Below, in pieces: positions 32,817 through 42,382 of a DNA stretch of 43,808 nucleotides (positions are counted from its first letter, which is position 1; each line of letters begins with the position of its first letter). Source of the DNA: Nitrospiraceae bacterium (lineage in GTDB: Bacteria; Nitrospirota; Thermodesulfovibrionia; Thermodesulfovibrionales; UBA1546); NCBI GenBank assembly GCA_021373015.1, contig JAJFTJ010000010.1, positions 1 to 43,808 on the forward strand, given 5' to 3'. Both the position numbers and the translations under genes were made by a program. The notes beneath the pieces are model-generated. The model was not told where the DNA came from and did not search any database. It saw only the letters and a program-made list of their open reading frames with translations.

Positions 32817-34946
32817 ATGACTAATGGAGCGAAAACCATTGATGACCTGATAAAAAAAGTCTTTTTATATCATCCCGATGCCGACATAGAAATTCTTAAA
32901 AAAGCATTTGATTATTCAAGTGAAGCGCACAAAACCCAGACCCGCATTGAAGGCTCTCCGTTTATAAAACATCCTTTGGCAGTCGCATCGATCCTTGCTG
33001 ACATGAAGATGGACACAACTACAATCGCTGCCGGATTGCTGCATGACACAATCGAAGATACAAATGTAACAGTCAAAGACATAAAAAGCAATTTTGGCGA
33101 TGACATTGCATTTCTTGTAAACGCACTCACAAAACTTAGCAAGATAGAATTGATGTCAAAAGAAGAAGAGCAGGCAGAGAATTTCAGGAAAATGCTTCTT
33201 GCAATGGCTGAGGATGTGCGCGTAATACTCATAAAATTTGCTGACAGGCTCCACAATATGAGGACGCTCGAACATCTTTCCCAGCAAAAAAGAAAAAGGA
33301 TTGCCGCTGAGACACTTGATATATATGCTCCGCTTGCAAACAGGCTTGGCATCGGCTGGTTAAAGATAGAACTTGAAGATCTGAGTTTCAAGTTCATTCT
33401 GCCTGAACTCTATAATGACCTTGCAAGAAAGATTGCCAGGAGAAAAGAAGAACAAGAAGGCTATCTTGAAAATGTTGTTGGAATAATAGAAAAGAAGTTG
33501 GAAGAAGAATCCATACAAGCAAAAGTTTCGAGCAGGGTAAAGCACGTGTATGGCATATATCAAAAAATGCAGGCGCAGAAAATAGTCTTTGAACAGATAC
33601 ATGATGTTCTGGGAATCCGCATCATCACAGACACAAAGGCTAACTGTTATGCAATCATGGGGATAATTCATTCGCTCTGGACTCCTGTGCCAGGCAGATT
33701 CAAGGATTTCATAGGCGTGCCAAAATCAAACATGTATCAGTCCCTGCACACAACAGTTATAGGACCAAAGGCTGAGCGTGTCGAGTTTCAGATAAGAACA
33801 GAGGACATGAACAGAATTGCAGAAGAAGGTATTGCTTCTCACTGGCGATATAAGGAAAAAGGAGTGTTATCTGAAAAAGACAGCAGATATATTTCATGGC
33901 TCAGGGAATTAATACAATCGCAAAAAGAGCTGCCGACCGCAACAGATTTTCTTGAGGAAGTAAAAGGAGCGGTTACCTCTGAGGTTGTTTATGTTTTTAC
34001 CCCAAAAGGTGATATAAAAGACCTTCCTATAGGTTCGACTCCTGTTGATTTTGCATACAGCGTGCATACACAAATAGGACATAAATGTGTCGGCGCAAAA
34101 ATTAACGACAAGATCGTGCCTCTGAAATACCAGTTAAAAAATGGGGATACAATAGAAATAATAACTTCGGCATCTCATTCCCCCAGCAGGGACTGGCTGA
34201 AATTTGTAGTTACTCAAAGGGCAAAGAGCAGGATAAAACAGTGGATCAAAACAGAAGAGAGGAAACAGAGCATTGAACTCGGCACAAAGCTTCTTGAAGA
34301 AAATCTCAAGAGAAATAATCTCAGCATATCATTGCTCAAATCAGACAATATCCTCGAGGCAGGGAAAGCGCTGGGGATGCAGACACTCGAAGACCTTCTT
34401 GTTGAAGTGGGATATGGAAAGATATCGCCTCATCAGATAATTAACAGGCTGCTTCCTGAAAAACCTCAGGAAGAGATAGTGCCAAAGGCACTGAAACCCG
34501 AAACAGAGCAGAAGGGCATAAGCATAAAAGGCGTTGATGATGTTCTTTACCATACAGCAAAATGCTGTTTCCCTGTTCCGGGAGATAATCTTGTTGGATT
34601 CATTACAAGGGGAAGAGGCGTAACCATACATAACAGCAAGTGTCAGAATCTTGAGAAACTCTCTGTTGATGATGAAAGATTTGTTGATGTTGAATGGAAA
34701 CAGGAAGGCGAGGCAACATATCCGGCAAGGCTTACAGTCGAGGCTCTTGACAGCCAAGGGTTCCTTGCAGGACTCAGCGCGCTGATAACATCACTAAATG
34801 TAAATATAAGGAGCATAGAAGCCGCATCAACCACTGACAAAAAAGCCCATGTCGGATTGATAATCGAAGTAAAAGACAAAAAACAGCTATCAGCTCTCAT
34901 ACAAAAAATCGCATCTGTTGACGGAGTATTAAGAGTGGTGAGATGA
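32817..34946 (+). CDS. rel: Bifunctional (p)ppGpp synthetase/hydrolase
   Basis: The enzyme makes and breaks the alarmone (p)ppGpp in the stringent response. The 709-residue protein has all domains in order. The HD hydrolase has H52 in KHPLAVASIL and H76-D77 with E80-D81 in LLHDTIEDT, all intact. The synthetase has VYGIYQKMQAQK, LGIRIITDTK and RFKDFIGVPKSNMYQSLHTTV. The TGS domain begins at VYVFTPKGDIKDLP near 385. The helical/zinc-type region has CCFPVPGDNLVGFITRGRG, and the C-terminal ACT domain is LTVEALDSQGFLAGLSALI. The intact HD residues make it a Rel/SpoT-type bifunctional enzyme rather than a RelA synthetase. Confidence 0.95.
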   Translation: MTNGAKTIDDLIKKVFLYHPDADIEILKKAFDYSSEAHKTQTRIEGSPFIKHPLAVASILADMKMDTTTIAAGLLHDTIEDTNVTVKDIKSNFGDDIAFLVNALTKLSKIELMSKEEEQAENFRKMLLAMAEDVRVILIKFADRLHNMRTLEHLSQQKRKRIAAETLDIYAPLANRLGIGWLKIELEDLSFKFILPELYNDLARKIARRKEEQEGYLENVVGIIEKKLEEESIQAKVSSRVKHVYGIYQKMQAQKIVFEQIHDVLGIRIITDTKANCYAIMGIIHSLWTPVPGRFKDFIGVPKSNMYQSLHTTVIGPKAERVEFQIRTEDMNRIAEEGIASHWRYKEKGVLSEKDSRYISWLRELIQSQKELPTATDFLEEVKGAVTSEVVYVFTPKGDIKDLPIGSTPVDFAYSVHTQIGHKCVGAKINDKIVPLKYQLKNGDTIEIITSASHSPSRDWLKFVVTQRAKSRIKQWIKTEERKQSIELGTKLLEENLKRNNLSISLLKSDNILEAGKALGMQTLEDLLVEVGYGKISPHQIINRLLPEKPQEEIVPKALKPETEQKGISIKGVDDVLYHTAKCCFPVPGDNLVGFITRGRGVTIHNSKCQNLEKLSVDDERFVDVEWKQEGEATYPARLTVEALDSQGFLAGLSALITSLNVNIRSIEAASTTDKKAHVGLIIEVKDKKQLSALIQKIASVDGVLRVVR

Positions 34947-35053
34947 ATTTCTATATATGTAGTCTATTACATGTTTGGAGAAAAGATTCCACAAAATATT
35001 TTGTTGAATAAAGGAAAAGGCTTATTTTACAGAGAATTATATTGTTAAATTTC

Positions 35054-35099
35054 TGGTATAAAGATTGCATTATGTCAAGATATTAAGAGTGTTTATAAT
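35054..35099 (+). promoter_or_regulatory. Candidate sigma-54 promoter (and a -10 box) upstream of the pilus locus
   Basis: TGGTATAAAGATTGCA (35054-35069) has the sigma-54 invariant GG and GC separated by exactly ten bases and the TTGCA -12 element. The predicted start is near 35080. A separate TATAAT at 35094-35099 could act as a sigma-70 -10, but no -35 is visible. The downstream gene has an AGGAGG site. Confidence 0.45.
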
Positions 35100-35129
35100 G
35101 CAATTTTATAGAATGCAGGAGGACTCAAA

Positions 35130-35459
35130 ATGAGAATAAAACAGATAATTATAATTTTTATAATAGCTTTTTTCGTGATAGGAGTCTTGGGTATTCATGA
35201 TTCTTATGCTAGAAAAACAGCAAAGACAGTTAACCCAAGCAAAGCAAGAACAGTAGAAGGTATTATTGAATACACAGGGAAAGATTTCATTACTATCAAA
35301 GGCAAAAATTACTATATACCAAACTCTGCCCAACTGCTTAATCCATCAGGCGGTAAACTGGATAAAAGTGCTTTTCAAAATGGCAGAAAAGTGACAATAT
35401 TCTTTAAGCATAATAATATTACCAGCGTTGTAATCCACGAAAAAGCTCTTGCAGAATAA
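35130..35459 (+). CDS. Small exported protein preceding pilY1, unknown
   Basis: The 109-residue protein has a signal peptide (residues 4-21 hydrophobic, probable cleavage near DSYA). A basic linker follows, then a compact beta-rich domain ARTVEGIIEYTGKDFITIKGKNYYIP that looks like a small OB/SH3-type barrel (inference). No catalytic residues are evident. It is the first gene after the candidate promoter and lies 13 bases before pilY1, so it is probably a pilus-locus accessory protein of the periplasm. Confidence 0.7.
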   Translation: MRIKQIIIIFIIAFFVIGVLGIHDSYARKTAKTVNPSKARTVEGIIEYTGKDFITIKGKNYYIPNSAQLLNPSGGKLDKSAFQNGRKVTIFFKHNNITSVVIHEKALAE

Positions 35460-35472
35460 GGGGGAAATTATA

Positions 35473-38400
35473 ATGAGAAAAAACGAGATAATTTTTTATA
35501 TCATTGGAATTATTATTTCAGTTATTTTTATTTCTCCTCCTTCGAATTTAGAATCCGCAGTAATGGAAGACTATTGTCAGGTTCCGCCTTATGTTATACA
35601 GAATGTTCCTGCAAATGTAATGATCATTGTTGATAATTCAGGGAGTATGTTCAATTTTGCATATTCGGATGGTTGGACAACGCCTACAGTCCCACCATAT
35701 GATGATAATGACTGTACCAATTCAAGTGATCCATGCGACAATTTCACAGAACCCGGGACTTATCCAGCTTATAAATACTACGGATATTTTGACCCTGATT
35801 ACTGGTACACATATTCCAGCAACAGATTTTCTCCTTCTGCTCCCAAAACAGGAAGCGGTCTTAGCGGCGCTAGAGCGAAATTAAGTTCTGAGTGGGATGG
35901 TAATTTTTTAAATTGGCTTACTATGAGAAGGATAGATGTTTTAAGAAAAGTTATGACTGGGGGAAAATCTACAGGTTCCGGACTTAGCACCAGACTCTTG
36001 GGAGAGGTAGCGGATGATCCTATAAGAGGAAGATACAAATCAATAACAACAAATGCCGGGGACTATACTGCATACACTGGAACTAAGACATTTACTTTCA
36101 GCACTGGAAGCTCTGGGACATCTTCATTTACGGTTTCAGGCGGTAGTTCTTTTAACGTTGACGTGAATGTGGCACTTCCAGGGCAAACTGCTTCCCAGGT
36201 TCGGGTTGAAGGTATTCTGCAAAGTGATGTTGGAACAAAAGCAAGGCTGGGTTTGATGTTTTTTAATACTAATGAAGGCGGCACTGTCAGAGTCAGCATT
36301 GCTGGGGGAAGTCTGTCTAGTACGGTTAATGAGATTAATCTCACAAGACCCTCTGCAAACACACCTTTGGCTGAGGCTCTCTGGACAGCTGTCGGCTACT
36401 TTGCACAACAAAGTTCGATACTTGGGGGACCTGGTCCTCGATATAATTCTGCGGATTTTACCATCAATAATAATAATGATCCCTTTAATTTCGGCACTGG
36501 AGGATCGCCGTCATTTCCTTCATGCGCTAAAAGTTTTGTGTTATATATTACTGACGGCGAACCATGCTCTGACGGAAATCTCCCTGCCTCTCTTGCAAGT
36601 TATGCTTCAACAAAAGGATCACCATATGTATGCAGTGGCAGCAATTGTCCTGCTGTAGGACCCTTCGCTGGTTCAACTCTGCCTGCATGTTCTGCTGGGG
36701 GAAATGTTGCAGGAGTAGAGAGTGTAGCGCTTTATGCGCATACAACTGACCTGAGAAATAATCCTACACTCGGTGTAAATAATATGTCAGGAACTCAAAG
36801 TCTTGATCTATATACTGTTCTTGCCTTTGGGAAAGGCTCAACAATTCTAAGATATGCTTCAATTAACGGCGGTTTTGTTGATGTGAATGGAAACGGCATC
36901 CCGGATCTTCAGTCAGAATGGGATAATAACGGCGATAATGAACCTGACACTTTTTATGAGGCTAACGACGGTTATGAACTGGAGGCACAGCTTAAAAATG
37001 CGTTTTCGAACATTCTAAGCAGGGCATCCTCAGGTACTGCTGCTTCTGTTCTTGCATCAGGAGAAGGCAGCGGGGCAAACATTGTGCAGGCCATATTCTA
37101 TCCAAGGAGAAGATTCGGAAACGATATAATAAACTGGACAGGCTCTCTTCAGAATCTCTGGTATTACATTGACCCTATGTTTGGAAGCAGCAGCATCAGA
37201 GAAGATACACAAAAAGAGACCCCTGCAATGATGGATTTGAAGACTGATTATATTGCTAATATGTATTTTGATGATACTGCTCAGCAGACGAAAGTTCACC
37301 GTTGTGTAGACACTGACGGCGATGGAATCGGGAATGATGCCAATCATGATGGGGTATGCGATTATATTAATCCTGATATAACATTAGAGGCATTGAGTCC
37401 TGTATGGGAAGCAGGGAAACTTTTATGGGACAGAGACCTTAGCACGTTACCCAGAAAAATATACACCAATTGCCAGATAAGCGGTGGTACGTGCATCGGA
37501 TCAACAAAGCTAATGTATTTTTCTACTGCTAATGCATCTATTCTTGCGCCGTATTTAAACCTGACAGACCTGAATTCATTAAATGGGACAACAGATGAAG
37601 CGTCATATCTAATACGATACATACATGGAGAAACCCTTAGCACAGAAGATACTGACGGAGACGGAATATCGGATACAACCGGAATAGACTTAAACAGCGA
37701 TGGTATTGATGATTATAGAAGCAGATATGTTCTTATAGGAGGCACAGGCAAAGAATGGAAACTTGGAGATATTCTTCATTCTACTCCGAAAATTTCATCT
37801 TGGATACCGCCCAACTATTATCATATAACATATAAAGATACAACATACGGCCCTATCGGTAAAAATCCTTCGGAAGATGATCCTGTAAACAATACAAGGT
37901 TTACTGAGACAGCCAAATATAAAAGCAGGGGTATGGTATTTTCAGGTTCGAACGACGGCATGCTTCATGCGTTTAAAATGGGATGGCTTGAACAGACATG
38001 GACAGGCAAGCTTAAACATCAAACAGCGAGGCTGAAAAGAACATGTTCGACAACAACGGAGACTACATGTTCTTCCAATGCTGACTGCCCTGTGGGAGAG
38101 ACATGCCCTTTGCTTGGCGAGGAGATGTGGGCATTTATACCAAAAGGAGCTCTGCCTTATCTTCAGTATGTTGCAAATCAAGAATACTGCCATATCTATT
38201 CTGTTGATCTAACACCGTTAATAGTTGATGCGAGCATTGAAAAGCCCGGAACCTGTTCTATCGCAACTAACTACTGGGATTGCGCAAGGGATGTAACCAG
38301 CTGGAGAAAAATTCTTATAGGGGGCATGAGACTTGGAGGTGCTTGCAGAAAAACAACAAGCACTTGTACCGACTGTGTTAAAACGCCGATTTTAGATCCG

Positions 38401-39714
38401 GCTGATGCCACAAAAGGACTAGGTTATTCATCTTATTTTGCGCTGGATATAACTGATGAGAACAACCCGATACTGCTTTGGGAATTTTCAGACGAGCAGC
38501 TTGGCTTTTCGACAACAGGCCCTGGGATTGTAAGGATAAGCGCAAGAGACGCAGGAAATAATATAGACAGTTCAAAAAATGGCAGATGGTTTGCTGTGTT
38601 AGGATCAGGACCAACAGGGCCTATCGATACAGCAACTAATCAGTTTCTTGCAAAATCAGACCAAAATCTTAGGCTTTTTATTCTTGATCTGAAAGGTCCT
38701 GGCTCAGGAGCTTGGACTCTTAACTCGAACTATTGGATAAAAGATACGGGAATAGCAAATGCCTTTTCAGGGTCTCTTGTAAATAGTGTTGTTGACACTC
38801 TGCAAACGCAAACTGATTATCAGGACGATGTTGTCTATTTAGGATATGTTAATAAATGCGCTGCTACTAATGGGATTTGTGTTTTGAATACATGGACAGA
38901 CGGAGGAGTTCAGAGGCTGGTAACAAAAAAAGATATTAATCCTGCAAACTGGACAACAAGCAGTTTGATAAGTAATACAGGGCCTGTAACTTCTTCGATA
39001 GCTCATCTAAGAGACACAAGGAATGGGATTCTGTGGTTGTATTTCGGGACTGGAAGATACTATTACGAGCAAAATAGTGTTACAGATGATGCAGACGGTA
39101 GGAGACATCTCTTTGGGGTAAAAGAATCATGTTATTCTTTGGCAGGAGGATTTAATTCAGCATGCGGAGCTTCGAACCATCTTAATTTCTGCACAGCCCC
39201 TTGTTCAAATGCAGCATGCACAGCACCTCTGTCATGTTCAGATCTGCAAAATGTTACGGATATTGCTAATGTGCCTTCAAAAACCACTGCAAACAGCTCG
39301 AGCTTCTATGGATGGTATATTGGGATAAAGGGAACAGGGAATTATACTTTAAATGAGAACGGAACACTTGTAACAAGAGCTTACAAAGCGGAAAGGGTTA
39401 TAACCGACCCCCTTGCTTCAACAACAGGGTGTGTGTATTTTACAAATTATAAACCTTATGCTGATGACTGCAGTATTGGAGGCAAGAGCAATATTGCGGT
39501 ATTAGAATATGACACTGGCGGTAATCCTTTGTGTCAAGGTGTAATATTGTTACAGGTATCAACAGGCAGTATTGAGCAGCTAGGGATTCCTAGTGGGACA
39601 GGAGATACAAGATTTACTGAATATGTTGAAGGGGTGCCGCCTCCAGGACAAGGTATTTCGGTGATTGGGTCACCCCCGGCAATGAAGAGGACGATACATA
39701 TTAAGAAAAAATGA
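35473..39714 (+). CDS. pilY1: PilY1-type pilus tip/adhesin protein
   Basis: PilY1 caps type IV pili with the minor pilins and acts in pilus assembly, adhesion and surface sensing. The 1413-residue protein has an N-terminal signal/membrane segment, then a von Willebrand A region with the MIDAS motif DNSGSM (D54-x-S56-x-S58) and FVLYITDGEPCSDGN near 355. The C-terminal half carries the PilC/PilY1 beta-propeller (PDTF-like YKSRGMVFSGSNDGMLHAFKMG near 820, GEEMWAFIPKGALPYL). Calcium-type loops DVNGNGIPD, DTDGDGIGN and DTDGDGISD are visible near 469, 613 and 725. About 25 cysteines suit an exported disulfide protein. The start at 35473 follows a GGGGGA site; the frame extends 8 codons upstream into the previous gene. 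The stop overlaps the next pilin gene by 4 bases. Confidence 0.92.
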   Translation: MRKNEIIFYIIGIIISVIFISPPSNLESAVMEDYCQVPPYVIQNVPANVMIIVDNSGSMFNFAYSDGWTTPTVPPYDDNDCTNSSDPCDNFTEPGTYPAYKYYGYFDPDYWYTYSSNRFSPSAPKTGSGLSGARAKLSSEWDGNFLNWLTMRRIDVLRKVMTGGKSTGSGLSTRLLGEVADDPIRGRYKSITTNAGDYTAYTGTKTFTFSTGSSGTSSFTVSGGSSFNVDVNVALPGQTASQVRVEGILQSDVGTKARLGLMFFNTNEGGTVRVSIAGGSLSSTVNEINLTRPSANTPLAEALWTAVGYFAQQSSILGGPGPRYNSADFTINNNNDPFNFGTGGSPSFPSCAKSFVLYITDGEPCSDGNLPASLASYASTKGSPYVCSGSNCPAVGPFAGSTLPACSAGGNVAGVESVALYAHTTDLRNNPTLGVNNMSGTQSLDLYTVLAFGKGSTILRYASINGGFVDVNGNGIPDLQSEWDNNGDNEPDTFYEANDGYELEAQLKNAFSNILSRASSGTAASVLASGEGSGANIVQAIFYPRRRFGNDIINWTGSLQNLWYYIDPMFGSSSIREDTQKETPAMMDLKTDYIANMYFDDTAQQTKVHRCVDTDGDGIGNDANHDGVCDYINPDITLEALSPVWEAGKLLWDRDLSTLPRKIYTNCQISGGTCIGSTKLMYFSTANASILAPYLNLTDLNSLNGTTDEASYLIRYIHGETLSTEDTDGDGISDTTGIDLNSDGIDDYRSRYVLIGGTGKEWKLGDILHSTPKISSWIPPNYYHITYKDTTYGPIGKNPSEDDPVNNTRFTETAKYKSRGMVFSGSNDGMLHAFKMGWLEQTWTGKLKHQTARLKRTCSTTTETTCSSNADCPVGETCPLLGEEMWAFIPKGALPYLQYVANQEYCHIYSVDLTPLIVDASIEKPGTCSIATNYWDCARDVTSWRKILIGGMRLGGACRKTTSTCTDCVKTPILDPADATKGLGYSSYFALDITDENNPILLWEFSDEQLGFSTTGPGIVRISARDAGNNIDSSKNGRWFAVLGSGPTGPIDTATNQFLAKSDQNLRLFILDLKGPGSGAWTLNSNYWIKDTGIANAFSGSLVNSVVDTLQTQTDYQDDVVYLGYVNKCAATNGICVLNTWTDGGVQRLVTKKDINPANWTTSSLISNTGPVTSSIAHLRDTRNGILWLYFGTGRYYYEQNSVTDDADGRRHLFGVKESCYSLAGGFNSACGASNHLNFCTAPCSNAACTAPLSCSDLQNVTDIANVPSKTTANSSSFYGWYIGIKGTGNYTLNENGTLVTRAYKAERVITDPLASTTGCVYFTNYKPYADDCSIGGKSNIAVLEYDTGGNPLCQGVILLQVSTGSIEQLGIPSGTGDTRFTEYVEGVPPPGQGISVIGSPPAMKRTIHIKKK

Positions 39715-40280
39715 AAGACAATAAAGGCATAACACTTATAGAGGTTATTGTTGTAGTGGCAATAATTGCCATTCTTATTATAGCGCTTGGGTTTTCATTT
39801 CAGGGATGGATAGGAAAATACAGGGTGGAAAGCGAAATAAAAACTCTTTATATTGATATGATGAATGCACGGGGAAGAGCCATGAACAGAAGCAGAATGC
39901 ATTTTATTAACTTTCCCACTGCAACATCATATGAGATATTTGAAGACACTAACCCTGCGCCCGACGGCAATATAACACTAGAAACAGCTAATGACACAAG
40001 GGTACCCGGATTTGCTGCAGCAAAAACAGTTCTTCACCCAATAACTTGGGCAGGCGGTGTTATTAATATAGATCGAAATGGTGTAACCAGGCCAACAGTA
40101 GGTGCGCTTGGCGGCACTATTTGTATTTTTACTGATGGGCCTGATGCAGATACAGATTCTGATTTTGATCCTGATTACGATTGCATTGTGATATCTCCAA
40201 CAAGAATACGTATGGGAAAAATCTCAACGCAAAATACTGCAGGAGGACTTTGCGATGACAACAACTGTATCCTGCGTTAA
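39711..40280 (+). CDS. GspH/FimT-type minor pilin
   Basis: The 189-residue protein has a prepilin leader ending at Gly, cut before ITLIEVIVVVAIIAILIIALGFSF, with Glu5 present. The short basic leader MKDNKG precedes it. The C-terminal domain fits FimT/GspH pseudopilins, with an FTDGPDADTDSDFDPDYDC acidic stretch that may bind calcium. It overlaps pilY1 by 4 bases and the next gene by 26 bases, so translation is coupled. Confidence 0.9.
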   Translation: MKDNKGITLIEVIVVVAIIAILIIALGFSFQGWIGKYRVESEIKTLYIDMMNARGRAMNRSRMHFINFPTATSYEIFEDTNPAPDGNITLETANDTRVPGFAAAKTVLHPITWAGGVINIDRNGVTRPTVGALGGTICIFTDGPDADTDSDFDPDYDCIVISPTRIRMGKISTQNTAGGLCDDNNCILR

Positions 40281-40674
40281 AAACAGGGGCTTCAGTCTGG
40301 TCGAAGTAATGATAGCTCTGGTTATTTTTCTTTTTGTTTTCCTTGCTCTAATGCAGACGGCTCTTGTGAGCATCGATTCTAATACCAGAAATTTGCTCAG
40401 GGATGAGGCAGTTGGAATCGCAGATGCAAGGATGGTGCAGCTCAGGAATCTGGCATTTACAGATGCTGCGCTTACTCAAAATTGGCCTGCCGGCGCTGTT
40501 GAAGCAGGGATACCAAGCAATGCAAGAAACCTCGGGAATATTATTTTTACTCCCAGAAGAACTATAAGGGATTTGAATGTCAGAAACAAACAAATAACAG
40601 TAACTGTCACTTGGACATGGAAAAATGAAAATTATACCCACAATATCTCAACAATAATAAGGAGTCCTCAATGA
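40255..40674 (+). CDS. pilV: PilV-type minor pilin
   Basis: The 139-residue prepilin has the leader MTTTVSCVKNRG, cut before FSLVEVMIALVIFLFVFLALMQT, with Glu5 present. The mature part has the DEAVGIADARMVQLRNL helix typical of PilV-like proteins. PilV is a priming minor pilin at the pilus tip. The start lies within the end of the preceding gene and the stop overlaps pilW by 4 bases. Confidence 0.88.
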   Translation: MTTTVSCVKNRGFSLVEVMIALVIFLFVFLALMQTALVSIDSNTRNLLRDEAVGIADARMVQLRNLAFTDAALTQNWPAGAVEAGIPSNARNLGNIIFTPRRTIRDLNVRNKQITVTVTWTWKNENYTHNISTIIRSPQ

Positions 40675-41744
40675 TGATGAGGAGAGAAGAAGGATTTAGT
40701 CTAGTAGAGCTTCTCATTACAATGGTTATATTTGTTTTTGCTATTGCTGCGGCTTCAAGTGTTTTTACTGGTCTTTTGACCCAGTTCAAGCAGCAAAGCA
40801 AGATTGTCGAAACTAATATTGAAGGCGCTGTTGGACTTGAGTTCCTTGTATATGATCTTCAGTCAGCCGGATACGGGCTTCCATGGGCTAATCTTCCGGC
40901 TTACGCAGAAGCTACCGGAGATCCAGGAGGGCTTAATGACGCATCTGGCAGTGCACCGAAAGGAATAAATAGCGCCAATTCTTGGGATATTGTGAATGGT
41001 TCAGACAGGCTTACTATAAAAGCAGCAAATGTTTGCAATAACACTGCATGCAAGAAGTGGACGAATGTCAGGATGAATAATGTTGTTAGAGTATGGACTC
41101 CTGCTTTTGAAAGACTTGAGAACAATAACAGGGTTATTGTTATAGACCCTGGAGTTTCAGGAGCTACTATGAAAACTCTGATACAGAGTGGTGCGGCATT
41201 TTTTACTTTATATAATAATGATACTCTTAGTGATCCAGATTTTGTTCCTACAAGCCAGAACGATGCTTATTTAGTTTATGGCATTGATGATAACACAAAT
41301 CTTTTAAGACCATTCAACAGGGCAGATTATTTTATATCCTATGCTAATGTTCCTGCTAGATGTGCTCCGGGCACGGGTGTTCTTCTGAAGGCAGTGTTGA
41401 ATCAGGGCAATGGGAATTTTAATAATACGCCGATCCTTGATTGTGTGGCCGATATGCAGGTGAGCTTTAGGCTGGATACGGATGGAGATGGAATTCCCGA
41501 TACTTCAACCAATGCCTTGGCGGGATTAGCGAATGCTTCTGATATTAGAAGCCAGGTAAAAGAAGTCAGAGTTTATATACTTGCGCACGAAGGCCAGATG
41601 GATACAAATTACACACATCCGGTTGGCACTATACAGGTAGGTGAAACTGTTGGGCTCGGTCAAAACTTTGTGCTGGGGGCAAATAGGATGAACTACCGAT
41701 GGAAAATATATACTATCTTTGTAAAAACAGAGAATTTACAATGA
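40671..41744 (+). CDS. pilW: PilW-type minor pilin
   Basis: The 357-residue prepilin has MMMRREEG before FSLVELLITMVIFVFAIAAASSVF. The large soluble domain carries VGLEFLVYDLQSAGYGLPW, the PilW-typical segment after the N-terminal helix. A calcium-type loop DTDGDGIPD occurs near 270 and a QVKEVRVYILA strand follows. PilW is part of the minor pilin complex with PilV, PilX and PilY1. The end overlaps pilX with ATGA. Confidence 0.88.
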   Translation: MMMRREEGFSLVELLITMVIFVFAIAAASSVFTGLLTQFKQQSKIVETNIEGAVGLEFLVYDLQSAGYGLPWANLPAYAEATGDPGGLNDASGSAPKGINSANSWDIVNGSDRLTIKAANVCNNTACKKWTNVRMNNVVRVWTPAFERLENNNRVIVIDPGVSGATMKTLIQSGAAFFTLYNNDTLSDPDFVPTSQNDAYLVYGIDDNTNLLRPFNRADYFISYANVPARCAPGTGVLLKAVLNQGNGNFNNTPILDCVADMQVSFRLDTDGDGIPDTSTNALAGLANASDIRSQVKEVRVYILAHEGQMDTNYTHPVGTIQVGETVGLGQNFVLGANRMNYRWKIYTIFVKTENLQ

Positions 41745-42382
41745 GGAATATTGTGCACTACATATTCAAAAAGCATAAAACTAATAGTTTAACTTTTGCC
41801 TGTATCAGATCCGATCGCGGAATGGCTTTGGCAATGATCTTAGTTCTTTCAGCCATAGCGCTTATTGTCATGGCAGGTCTTGTATACATGCTTACATCAG
41901 GCACCCAAATCTCAGGTCTCCAAAGAAGATACGCAACAGCTTATGAAGCTGGAGTCGGCGGCCGAGACATTATGTATCAAGTAGTTGCAGAAAGAGGAGA
42001 TCCAAATATTCCTTCATTGACAAACTTTCTTATTCCAGCAACGAATGTGGGAGGGATAAACTGTCTTACAAATAAACTCCTTAGCTATACAGCAGATTGG
42101 AACGCAGCATGCAGTAATACTCTTACAATTGACCCTTTAACAGTTACAACATTTGATGTTCGTTATGACCTTGGAAATTATAGAGTATATGCTAAAATTG
42201 TTGACACAGTATTAGGGAATTCTGCACCAGACTTTGGTCTAGCAAAAGGCTCTGTTGCTACTACAGACACTGGAGAAATAAAAGTCCCTACAAAACCATT
42301 TCTTTATTCTATCGAAATTAATTCGGAAAATATAGTTAATGCTGATGAGCGAGCTAAGATTTCAGTGCTATATGCTTATTAA
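41741..42382 (+). CDS. pilX: PilX-type minor pilin
   Basis: The protein has an N-terminal basic region, then RGMALAMILVLSAIALIVMAGLVYML, the hydrophobic helix of PilX (Gly-Met-Ala in place of Gly-Phe-Thr, no Glu5), and LQRRYATAYEAGVGGRDIMYQ. I start at ATG 41741, which overlaps the pilW stop (ATGA), giving 213 residues with a roughly 30-residue leader; the frame extends to 41699. PilX-like proteins often lack the standard FTLIE, so function in the tip complex is likely. Confidence 0.8.
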   Translation: MRNIVHYIFKKHKTNSLTFACIRSDRGMALAMILVLSAIALIVMAGLVYMLTSGTQISGLQRRYATAYEAGVGGRDIMYQVVAERGDPNIPSLTNFLIPATNVGGINCLTNKLLSYTADWNAACSNTLTIDPLTVTTFDVRYDLGNYRVYAKIVDTVLGNSAPDFGLAKGSVATTDTGEIKVPTKPFLYSIEINSENIVNADERAKISVLYAY

